A stretch of DNA of 64,000 nt from an uncultured Eubacteriales bacterium (GTDB taxonomy: Bacteria > Bacillota > Clostridia > Christensenellales > Aristaeellaceae), in the NCBI GenBank assembly GCA_900315315.1, contig OMYT01000008.1:27585-91584 (forward strand), written 5' to 3'. Positions 35,952 to 43,118 of the stretch are shown one piece after another; the first letter of the stretch is position 1, and every line of letters begins with the position of its first letter. A model generated the notes under the pieces. The model did not search any database. It worked only from the letters and a program-made list of their open reading frames with translations, and was not told the origin of the DNA. Both the position numbers and the translations under genes were made by a program.

Positions 35952-37504
35952 GCTTCTATTGCCTCCTGACTGTTGGAATTCCCGGCGTCGCCGCTCTTGT
36001 GCTGATCAGATTCCAGCGTCGCGAGTTTCATAATAGCTTCCTGGCTGACATCTTCATAGTCGATGCAGCCCGTGATGCGGCCGTCGTACATAACGTATAC
36101 CCGGTCCGCCATATTGATGATCTCGGGCAGTTCCGAGGAGATCATGATGATGGATACGCCCTGTTTGGTCAGTTCGTTCATGATCTCATAGATCTCCGCT
36201 TTGGCGCCGACGTCAACGCCGCGGGTCGGTTCATCCAGGATCAGGATCTTCGGCTCTGTGGCCAGCCACCGGCCGATCATAACCTTCTGCTGGTTGCCGC
36301 CGGAGAGGTTGGTAACCGCCTGATCGAGTGAAGGGGTCTTGGTGTGCATCTTATCCACGAATTCCTGGGTGATCTCCCGCTCTTTCTTCGTGTTGACCAT
36401 CAGGTTCTTGATAAACAGATGCAGCACTTCGATCGTGGAGTTAAAACTGACAGATTGTATGTGATACAGGCCCTCCACCTTCCGGTTCTCGGGCACCAGG
36501 GATATTCCGTATTTCATGGCGTCCACCGGAGTTTTGATGGCAACCTCTTTCCCTTCAAGGGTAACGGTACCAGTGGAACCGGGAGTCAGGCCGAAGACGC
36601 ACTGCATGGTTTCGCTGCGTCCCGCACCGACCAGCCCCGCGAAGCCGACGATCTCCCCTTTCCGAACCTCGAAGGAAACATCGTTGACACGCTTGTGCTT
36701 CTTCTTGCCGTCATCGATATGTTCGCACTTCAGAATCACTTCCGTGCCCTTCACGTGGTCCCGGGTATAGTACTGATCCAGTTCACGGCCGACCATCAGG
36801 GCAATCAGTTCGTCCTTGGTGGTCTCAGCCACCACGCGCGTACCCACATAGGTTCCGTCGCGCAGCACCGTCACTCGGTCACAGACCTCGTTCAGCTCGC
36901 TCATTTTGTGGCTGATATAGATGATGCCGACGCCCTGGGAAGCCAGGTTGCGCATGATCTCAAACAGCTGCTCCACTTCGCGGTCGGAAATGGAAGAGGT
37001 GGGCTCATCCATGACCAGGATCCGGCAGTTGAAGGAAATGGCTTTCACGATTTCCACCATCTGCTGCTGGGCAATGGAAAGATCATAGATCTCCGACGCT
37101 GCGTTGATGCCCAGGTCGAAGCGGTCCAGCATCTGCTGGGATTCTTTGATCATCTTCCTGGCGTCCACGCCGAACTTACCCATCGGCTCACGGCCGAGGA
37201 AGATGTTCTCTGCCACGGTCATACGCGGCACCTGCACCAGTTCCTGGTGGATGATCGAGATGCCGGCTTCCCGGGCGGCGTTGACGTTGTTGATCTCGAC
37301 CTTATTTCCGTCGATAAAGATTTCGCCTTCTTCAGCAATATAAATGCCGCCCAGCACCTTGATCAGCGTTGATTTGCCGGCGCCGTTCTCGCCCAGCAGG
37401 GCATGGATCTCACCCGGCAGCAGCTGAAAATCCACGTTTTGCAGCGCCTTAACGCCGGGGAACTCCTTTGAAACGTGCTTCATTTCGAGCAGGTAATTGC
37501 TCAA
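35948..37504 (-). CDS. Ribose-type ABC transporter ATPase (RbsA-like)
   Basis: A 518-residue double ATPase. First domain: Walker [10 protein letters not shown], signature-like LSIAQQQMVEIVKAI and Walker B ILVMDEPTSS. Second: GAGRSETMQCVFG, signature [14 protein letters not shown] and Walker B LILDEPTRG. It ends with a 15-20-residue Ser/Asn/Gly tail. It overlaps the permease by 4 bp and lies ~200 bp after the binding protein gene across a hairpin-rich gap. Role: energises sugar import. Confidence 0.92.
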   Translation of the reverse strand: MSNYLLEMKHVSKEFPGVKALQNVDFQLLPGEIHALLGENGAGKSTLIKVLGGIYIAEEGEIFIDGNKVEINNVNAAREAGISIIHQELVQVPRMTVAENIFLGREPMGKFGVDARKMIKESQQMLDRFDLGINAASEIYDLSIAQQQMVEIVKAISFNCRILVMDEPTSSISDREVEQLFEIMRNLASQGVGIIYISHKMSELNEVCDRVTVLRDGTYVGTRVVAETTKDELIALMVGRELDQYYTRDHVKGTEVILKCEHIDDGKKKHKRVNDVSFEVRKGEIVGFAGLVGAGRSETMQCVFGLTPGSTGTVTLEGKEVAIKTPVDAMKYGISLVPENRKVEGLYHIQSVSFNSTIEVLHLFIKNLMVNTKKEREITQEFVDKMHTKTPSLDQAVTNLSGGNQQKVMIGRWLATEPKILILDEPTRGVDVGAKAEIYEIMNELTKQGVSIIMISSELPEIINMADRVYVMYDGRITGCIDYEDVSQEAIMKLATLESDQHKSGDAGNSNSQEAIEA

Positions 37505-37567
37505 TGGGTCTCACCACCGTTTCTTGCTTTGGGTTTCACTTCATAGAGGCCTTTTTTCTCCCTTCGG

Positions 37568-37661
37568 GCCGAAGGGGGCTTGGGGGGCGATCGGAAAGCC
37601 CCCCAATTAAACTTCAGAAAGGGGCTTTGCCCTCCGAGAGAACAAAGCCCCGTGCTTCGGG
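37568..37661. repeat. Interspersed GATCGGAAAGCCC element plus hairpins between rbsB-like and rbsA-like genes
   Basis: Contains a stem ggggggc / gcccccc around gatcggaaa (37582-37604), a copy of the interspersed element, and a second stem GGGGCTTTG / CAAAGCCCC (RNA sense) followed by TTTCTG at about 37610-37655. Between a binding-protein gene and its ATPase this should work as a partial terminator or mRNA stabiliser. Confidence 0.65.
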
Positions 37662-37707
37662 CGGAGCCGGTATCCCAGACCCGTCCTGTACCCTTAAGGC
37701 TTATGGC

Positions 37708-38616
37708 TTACTGCCATCCGCCGTTGTTGTACTCGGCGATATTGTCGCTGTTGATCATGAAGGTCGGGATGGGATAACGGGCATCCACAGTCTCGCCGTC
37801 CTTCCACTTGTAGTACAGTTCAGCAATGGTCTTGCCGATGCTGATGGGGGACTGAGCGCCGGTGCCGGTCACTTTGCCTTCAGCGATCAGAGCCTTGATG
37901 TCGGGAGAACCGTCAACGCCGTAGATCAGGCACTTGGACTGAGCAGCTTCCGCGGCAGCGGCAGCACCCAGAGCGGTCGGATCGTTGCCGCCGAAGATGG
38001 CAACAGCGTCGGGATGAGCGGTCAGAGCATCGGTGCCGTTCAGGTTGCCCTGCTCCTGGTTGCCCATGCAGTCGATCTGAGCGACCACTTCAAAGCCGTG
38101 ATCCTTGATGGCATCCAGGAAGCCGTTGGTGCGGTCCACAACGGACTGCATCGTGGGAGAATCCAGAACGATGATGGGGCCGCCGTCCGGGCACTTCGCA
38201 ACCAGGTCCACGCCGCAGACATAGCCGGCGTTGTAGTTATCGGAACCGGCGTAGGTCACCAGCTTGTCCATGTCGGTCACTTCGGTGTCGAAGCCGAACA
38301 TCGGGATACCTGCAGCTTTCAGAGCATCCAGGCCGGGGGTGATGCCATCTTTGTCAACGGGGTTGACAAACATGGCAACGATGCCCGTGTTGATCATGTC
38401 TTCGATCAGGTTCAGCTGTTTCTCGTTGCTGTTCTGGGGATCCAGAGCGATCAGCTCGTCGCCGTGTTCTTTCACGACTTCTTCAATGGCACCCTGCAGC
38501 GCGACGAAGAAGGGGTTGGTTCCGTCCATACAGGTGTAGCCGATCTTATCGGCAAAGGCGGATGCGCAGCCGAGGCACAGTGCCAGGGCGAGGACCAGAG
38601 CAAGGATCTTCTTCAT
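37708..38616 (-). CDS. Ribose-type ABC transporter substrate-binding protein (RbsB-like)
   Basis: A 302-residue exported protein. Signal peptide MKKILALVLALALCLGCASAFA, then the RbsB fold in normal order: IGYTCMDGTNPFFVALQGAI, NTGIVAMFVNPVDKDGI, VTYAGSDNYNAGYVCG, VAIFGGNDPTALGAAAAAEA and IYGVDGSPDIKALIAEG. A Cys at position 16-17 lies in the signal peptide, but LGCAS could also be read as a lipobox, so it may be a lipoprotein. Start ATG 38616 has AAAAAGGAGTG; the longer ORF start would be inside the leader hairpin. Confidence 0.9.
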   Translation of the reverse strand: MKKILALVLALALCLGCASAFADKIGYTCMDGTNPFFVALQGAIEEVVKEHGDELIALDPQNSNEKQLNLIEDMINTGIVAMFVNPVDKDGITPGLDALKAAGIPMFGFDTEVTDMDKLVTYAGSDNYNAGYVCGVDLVAKCPDGGPIIVLDSPTMQSVVDRTNGFLDAIKDHGFEVVAQIDCMGNQEQGNLNGTDALTAHPDAVAIFGGNDPTALGAAAAAEAAQSKCLIYGVDGSPDIKALIAEGKVTGTGAQSPISIGKTIAELYYKWKDGETVDARYPIPTFMINSDNIAEYNNGGWQ

Positions 38617-38676
38617 GGGGATACACTCCTTTTTTGTTTTTTGTCCGGATAGTCTGTCCGGAGCTTTTCTGACCAT

Positions 38677-38705
38677 ATTCTACACTTTGGTACGGACTTT
38701 GTAAA
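38677..38705 (-). promoter_or_regulatory. Sigma-A promoter of the rbs-like operon
   Basis: Minus-strand TTTACA and TAGAAT, 17-bp spacer. A leader hairpin TCCGGA...TCCGGA (~38645-38665) and an A-rich AAGGAGTG site follow. An inverted repeat tcgg-N8-ccga lies just upstream at ~38719-38736 and may be an operator. Confidence 0.75.
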
Positions 38706-38780
38706 TAGTTTTGTGAAATTTTCGGTAACGATTCCGATGAATTGCAGCCAACCCTTTGTACCGATTGGAGTAGGACAATT

Positions 38781-39113
38781 TCACTCTTCGGGCGTCTTCG
38801 GTTCGGGCTCTGTCCCGTCTTCCGGTCCGGCCTTCGTTTCCTCTTCCGGCTGGGCCGCCGTTCCCGCCTCCGTCTCTGTCAGGTCGACCGGATTCTGGTC
38901 CTGGTCTACCCTGCCCTGCTTCCAGATTTTCCACGCGTAAACCAGCAGCGTGATCCCGATTCCCGTAAAGAGGATGATGAACACAATTGCCAGCCACGGT
39001 GCCATTGTCGAAGGCACATTCTTGATCCGGTTCTGAAGCAGTTCATAGGCCAGATAGAGCAGATATCCACCCACCAGTCCGTAAAGCAGGGAACGGTTCG
39101 TACTTTGTTTCAT
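38781..39113 (-). CDS. Small two-span membrane protein
   Basis: A 110-residue protein starting MKQSTNRSLLYGLVGGYLLY, with two membrane spans (about residues 9-25 and 38-60). A cytoplasmic acidic, Pro/Glu-rich tail ends EPEPKTPEE. ATG 39113 has GGAG ten bases upstream; a longer in-frame start overlaps the aldolase. It is the last gene of the kinase-aldolase group, 19 bp after the aldolase. I do not recognise the family; it could be an accessory of the nearby importers. Confidence 0.65.
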   Translation of the reverse strand: MKQSTNRSLLYGLVGGYLLYLAYELLQNRIKNVPSTMAPWLAIVFIILFTGIGITLLVYAWKIWKQGRVDQDQNPVDLTETEAGTAAQPEEETKAGPEDGTEPEPKTPEE

Positions 39114-39132
39114 GATTGTTTCACTCCGTCTA

Positions 39133-39969
39133 TTAAATTCCCGCAAAAACACGCATAGCCTTTTCGGCGTCAGCCTCCATCGCCTTCTGCGCCGCCAGGG
39201 CCAGGTCGTGGTAGAAGGTGACTTCCTCTTCTGCCAGCATCTTCTTCACCGCGTTGGTCCCCTCCCGGGACATGTAGGTATAGTAGTTGATCTTCCGCAG
39301 GCCGTTGGCGATGCCCCGGCGGTATTCATCCGGAGCCACGCCGCTGCCGCCGTGCATCACCAGTGGCAGGCCCGTTCTTTCCGAGATCACCTTCACCCGG
39401 TCCAGGTCCAGCACGGGTTTTGCCTTATAGATGCCATGGGCCGTGCCGAAGCTCGGCGCCAGCGCGTCGATCCCCGTCTCCCGGCAGAAGGCCTCCGCCT
39501 CGCCCGGATCCGTGTATACGGGACCGGCCGCTGTTCCCTCGCCGTTTTCCCGGGAAGGCATCGCGCCCAGTTCCGCTTCCACCCCGCAGTTATACTGTTT
39601 GGCCAGGGCTACGGCTTTCTTTGTGTTGGCCAGGTTTTCCTCATAGGGCAGCGTGCTCCCGTCATACATGGCCCCCGTGAAACCGATCTCCAGCGCCTGC
39701 TTCATGTAATCCAGGTCTTCGCAGTGATCCAGATGCACGCAGACCGGCACCTTCGATGCCCTTGCCGCCTGCACCATCACCGGCCCGATCACAGACAGCG
39801 GCGATATGTCTTCATGCAGTTGCGCATGCGCCAGAATCACCGGCACATTCAGCCGTTCCGCCGCGGCAAGCACCGCGTTGATGCACTCCAGGTTCGGCGT
39901 GTTGAACGCCCCGATCGCCGTCTTCGTCTCCTCAGCCTTTTTCAGGATTTCCACCAGATTCAGCAGCAT
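39133..39969 (-). CDS. Class II (zinc) ketose-bisphosphate aldolase
   Basis: A 278-residue class II aldolase of the fructose/tagatose-bisphosphate group. Zinc ligands appear in VPVCVHLDHCEDLDYM (HxDH), GTAHGIYK and VMHGGSGV. The EAELGAMPSREN segment carries the conserved Glu, and KINYYTYMSREG the Asn/Lys active-site end. It is 14 bp after an FGGY kinase. A sugar kinase followed by an aldolase suggests a pathway ketose to ketose phosphate to C3 fragments; which ketose is open, and no isomerase is in the window. Confidence 0.88.
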   Translation of the reverse strand: MLLNLVEILKKAEETKTAIGAFNTPNLECINAVLAAAERLNVPVILAHAQLHEDISPLSVIGPVMVQAARASKVPVCVHLDHCEDLDYMKQALEIGFTGAMYDGSTLPYEENLANTKKAVALAKQYNCGVEAELGAMPSRENGEGTAAGPVYTDPGEAEAFCRETGIDALAPSFGTAHGIYKAKPVLDLDRVKVISERTGLPLVMHGGSGVAPDEYRRGIANGLRKINYYTYMSREGTNAVKKMLAEEEVTFYHDLALAAQKAMEADAEKAMRVFAGI

Positions 39970-39983
39970 TTCTTTTTCCTCCT

Positions 39984-41444
39984 TTACATCAGCGGCCTCA
40001 CGGCCTCATACAGTTTTTGATACCGTTCATAGATTTTCATATATTTCGCGTGCATCTCCGGCCTCGGTTCATAGGTTTCCGCCTCCCGGACCATGTGCTT
40101 TGCCGCCTCTTCCAGGCCGGTGTACAGTCCGGCTGCGATGCCGGTCAGCATCGCGGAGCCCACCGTTCCCGCGTCCGACGTCTTCAGCGCGGTTATCGGC
40201 AGGTTCAGCACATCCGCCTTGATCTGCATCCAGGCCCGGCTTTTCGCGCCTCCGCCCGTGGCGTGCAGTTTTTCAAAGTGAATCCCCGATCCCGCCAGCG
40301 CCTCATAATTCAGCCGCATCTCATATGCCACGCCTTCCATGCAGGCCCGATAGATCGTCGGTCCGTCTGTGGCTGTTGTCAGGCCAAGGATCGCTCCTTT
40401 CGATCCCATGTCCAGGCTCGGCGTTCCCGATCCGGCAAAATGCGGCAGCACCAGCAGCCCGGTCGGCTCGTCCGCGGTGTATCCGGCTTCCATGGTCTCG
40501 TATGTTTCGCCTTTCCCGAAAGTTTCCAGGCACCAGCGGATCAGCGCGCCTCCTGTGCTGGAAAAAGCGTATGTCACATACTTTCCGGCTGCGGCATAAG
40601 GCACCGCGCAGAAGGATCCCCGGCTCATGACCGAAAGATCCGGCAGGCTGTCATATACGGGCGTCAGGCACTCGGAGGTTCCGGCGCCGTCCACTGCCGT
40701 GCGGCCGTCAAACGCGCCGGCGCCCACTGCCGCAGCCACCTGGTCGTGACTTACAGAAACAATCCGGCAGTCCGGATTCAGCCCGGTCCGCTTCGCAATC
40801 TCCGGTAAAATGCATCCTGCCTCGGTGCCTGTCGGAACCGGTTTGCTCATCAGGCGGATGTCGATCTCCGCAGCGTCAAACATCTCCCGGCTCCAGGTCA
40901 GGGTATTGATGTCAAAGGCCATCGTCCGTGCCGCCAGCGAGAAGTCGATCTGCGCCCTGCCGGTCAGCCGCCGAACCGCAAAGTCCTCTATCAGGAAAAT
41001 ATGTTTTGCCGCGGCACAGACTTCCGGCCGGTGTCGTTTGATCCACATGATCTTCGGAATGGAATACATTTCGCTTGGTTTCACACCGGTGATCCGCGTG
41101 ATGCGTTCTTCTCCCAGTTTGCGGCTCAGTTCCGCACACTCTTCCGCCCCTCTCGGATCCGTGTAGAGCATCGCCGGATGCAGCGGATGATCCGCGTTGT
41201 CTGTCATCACAAAGGTTTCGCCGAAACTCGTAACGCCGATTCCCGCGATATCCTTATATTGCTCCGCCATCTCCCGGATCACCGCGTAAACGCTGTCCAT
41301 CAGGGCAGCCGCGTCGATCTCATGCCCGCTCATATCCCGGCGCACGGCGTATTCCCGGTACGCTTTCCCGAGGCGCTCCCCGTTTTCATTGAACACCGTC
41401 AGTTTACATCCGGTCGTTCCGATATCCAGCCCTGCAATCTTCAT
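39984..41444 (-). CDS. FGGY-family carbohydrate kinase (xylulokinase-like)
   Basis: A 486-residue sugar kinase with the ATPase fold: MKIAGLDIGTTGCKLTVF at the N-terminus, GIGVTSFGETFVMTD, and the second-domain FAGSGTPSLDMGSKGAILGL and LHATGGGAKSRAWMQI adenosine motif. FGGY kinases phosphorylate ketoses, polyols or pentuloses. The adjacent class II aldolase implies that its product is split by aldol cleavage. ATG 41444 is preceded by GAGGATAAGGA. The two adjacent sugar importers are the probable suppliers. Confidence 0.9.
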   Translation of the reverse strand: MKIAGLDIGTTGCKLTVFNENGERLGKAYREYAVRRDMSGHEIDAAALMDSVYAVIREMAEQYKDIAGIGVTSFGETFVMTDNADHPLHPAMLYTDPRGAEECAELSRKLGEERITRITGVKPSEMYSIPKIMWIKRHRPEVCAAAKHIFLIEDFAVRRLTGRAQIDFSLAARTMAFDINTLTWSREMFDAAEIDIRLMSKPVPTGTEAGCILPEIAKRTGLNPDCRIVSVSHDQVAAAVGAGAFDGRTAVDGAGTSECLTPVYDSLPDLSVMSRGSFCAVPYAAAGKYVTYAFSSTGGALIRWCLETFGKGETYETMEAGYTADEPTGLLVLPHFAGSGTPSLDMGSKGAILGLTTATDGPTIYRACMEGVAYEMRLNYEALAGSGIHFEKLHATGGGAKSRAWMQIKADVLNLPITALKTSDAGTVGSAMLTGIAAGLYTGLEEAAKHMVREAETYEPRPEMHAKYMKIYERYQKLYEAVRPLM

Positions 41445-41476
41445 TCCTTATCCTCAATCCGAATATGACCACACAC

Positions 41477-41524
41477 TTTTTCGATGGATTAAATGTATCA
41501 TATCACATTTTTCCGGCCGAATAA
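41477..41524. repeat. Two degenerate copies of the CGACC-type 32-bp-phased element
   Basis: cgatgg at 41482 and cggcc at 41514 are embedded in similar context (tttttcga.gg.ttaaatg and tttttccggccgaataaatg) and lie 32 bp apart, like the three copies upstream of the DUF4143 gene. On the minus strand they surround a possible -10 TATGAT for the FGGY kinase gene. Confidence 0.5.
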
Positions 41525-41533
41525 ATGTGGAAT

Positions 41534-42856
41534 TTAGACCAGATACCTTCTTATATTGAACAGGTTATACAGGGGGATACTCCAGATCTGCGTATCGTTT
41601 TCCTGATTCATGCCGATATTCTTTAATGAAGTCTTGAATGCTTTCCGGGGCTGATACCGCTCACAGAACAGTTTAAGGCTTTTAGCCTTGGTATTGTCAG
41701 CTGATTTAACCTCAATCGGGCAAATCGTCTCCCCCTCATCCGTCAGGAAATCGATTTCAGCTTTAGAGTTTGAAGTCCAGTACCATGCGCTGATATTCAG
41801 GCTCTTCAGCTGAGACAGTACATAGTTTTCTGTCAATGCACCTTTATAATGGACAAATTGCTCATCCCCTTCCAGTATTGTTCTGTAGTGTACTTTCGAT
41901 CTCCTGCACAAAAGCCCTGTATCAGCCATGTATACTTTATAGGAAGTATAATCCGCCATATCCGACAGTGGAATTTCCGGTTTTTCTGTCAGATGCAGTT
42001 GATAAATCAGGCCGGCATCAACAAGCCATCTCATTGCGTCTTCCAGATCCCTGGCTCTGCAGCCGGATTTGATGTGTGAGAAAACAAACTTGTGATTGTC
42101 TTTCGCCAACTGTGAGGGAATCGAGTCCCAGATCATTCTGATCTTCGGGATTTCGGAAACCGGTGCATGCTTTCCGAAGTCGTCCGCGTAATCCTGCAAA
42201 ATCTCGTCCTGTATCTCGATAACCTTTTCCATCTGATGGGTCTCAACCCATTTCTTCACAGCTTCCGGCATTCCCCCGATCAGATAATACAATTTCAGAT
42301 ATCTGATCAGCGGCACTGAGTATAGGGCGGGGATTTCCCGGTCTGCTTCCATCTTCTTCAGCCCTGTAATCAGGTTTTCTCCGCCGTCCGCGCTGACAAA
42401 TTCATCAAATGACATCGGATACATTCTCATGCGGTTTACTTTTCCGACAGGAAAAGAGACGATTTCCTTTCCGATAGCCACCCCCGGCAAAGACCCGGCC
42501 GCAATCACATGCAGGTCCCGCTGATTTTCACAGAAGTACTTCAGACTGGTCAGCGCCCGGGGACATGCCTGAATTTCGTCAAGAATCAGCAGTGTTTTCC
42601 CGGGAACAATCGATTTTCCGCGCCCGATATTGCCAAGATCATCCAGAATCCGCGCGATTTTGTAATCATGGTCAAAAGCGGATCCAAGTGTCTCGTCCTC
42701 TTCAAAATTGAAGTATGCGACATCCTCAAATTCCGCTTCCCCGAATTTCCTGATGATATGGGTCTTCCCGCATTGACGGACGCCTGTGAGCAAAAGAGGC
42801 TTTCGATCATCACGATTCTTCCACTCTTTCAGATCGGTCATAATATTTCTTTTCAT
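41534..42856 (-). CDS. AAA ATPase with DUF4143 domain
   Basis: A 440-residue protein with N-terminal AAA domain: Walker A LLTGVRQCGKTHII (residues ~20-33), Walker B KTLLILDEIQACPRAL, and the arginine-bearing FPVGKVNRMRMYPMSFDEF. The C-terminal DUF4143 domain ends in a PD-(D/E)XK-like KAEIDFLTDEGETICPIEVKS. Families like this are abundant in gut anaerobes; function unknown, possibly defence or nucleic-acid linked. I start at ATG 42856 with AGAGGAAG upstream. The gene is bracketed by related repeats and separates the kinase group from the mgl-like importer, so it looks like an independent cassette. Confidence 0.85.
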   Translation of the reverse strand: MKRNIMTDLKEWKNRDDRKPLLLTGVRQCGKTHIIRKFGEAEFEDVAYFNFEEDETLGSAFDHDYKIARILDDLGNIGRGKSIVPGKTLLILDEIQACPRALTSLKYFCENQRDLHVIAAGSLPGVAIGKEIVSFPVGKVNRMRMYPMSFDEFVSADGGENLITGLKKMEADREIPALYSVPLIRYLKLYYLIGGMPEAVKKWVETHQMEKVIEIQDEILQDYADDFGKHAPVSEIPKIRMIWDSIPSQLAKDNHKFVFSHIKSGCRARDLEDAMRWLVDAGLIYQLHLTEKPEIPLSDMADYTSYKVYMADTGLLCRRSKVHYRTILEGDEQFVHYKGALTENYVLSQLKSLNISAWYWTSNSKAEIDFLTDEGETICPIEVKSADNTKAKSLKLFCERYQPRKAFKTSLKNIGMNQENDTQIWSIPLYNLFNIRRYLV

Positions 42857-42883
42857 GAATGGATCACTTCCTCTCCCGGCAAT

Positions 42884-42976
42884 GATTTTACATTTTTTCG
42901 ACCCAAAAAACAAGAGATTTTACATTTTTTCGACCGAATAAATGCTCTAATTTCTATTTTTCGACCGAATAAATGG
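42884..42976 (-). repeat. Three phased repeats in the DUF4143 promoter region
   Basis: cgacc occurs at 42899, 42931 and 42962, spacings 32 and 31 bp (about three helical turns). The first two copies are preceded by an identical 15-base stretch, and the last two are followed by gaataaatg. On the minus strand each reads GGTCGAAAAA(A)TGTAAAAT or close to it. The phasing suggests cooperative binding of one regulator, perhaps the downstream protein itself. Confidence 0.6.
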
Positions 42977-42985
42977 AATATCATT

Positions 42986-43027
42986 AAAAAACAAAACTGC
43001 GTTCCCGGGTATTTCCCGGAAACGCAG
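42986..43027 (-). terminator. Terminator of the mgl-like operon
   Basis: Stem CTGCGTTTCCGGG / CCCGGGAACGCAG (one mismatch) followed on the minus strand by TTTTGTTTTTTAA, about 90 bp after the permease stop. Confidence 0.87.
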
Positions 43028-43118
43028 CTGAATGCTCTTTGATCGATCACAGCTTGAAGACTCCCGTAGCCTCCAGGATGATCAGAAGAAAATTCTACCA
43101 CGCGTAAGAAAAAGCAAC

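Noticed and set aside
42853-43101. An 82-codon minus-strand ORF before the DUF4143 gene
   Set aside because: It spans the mgl terminator and the phased repeats, and its residues reflect the repeat sequence. No ribosome site of note.
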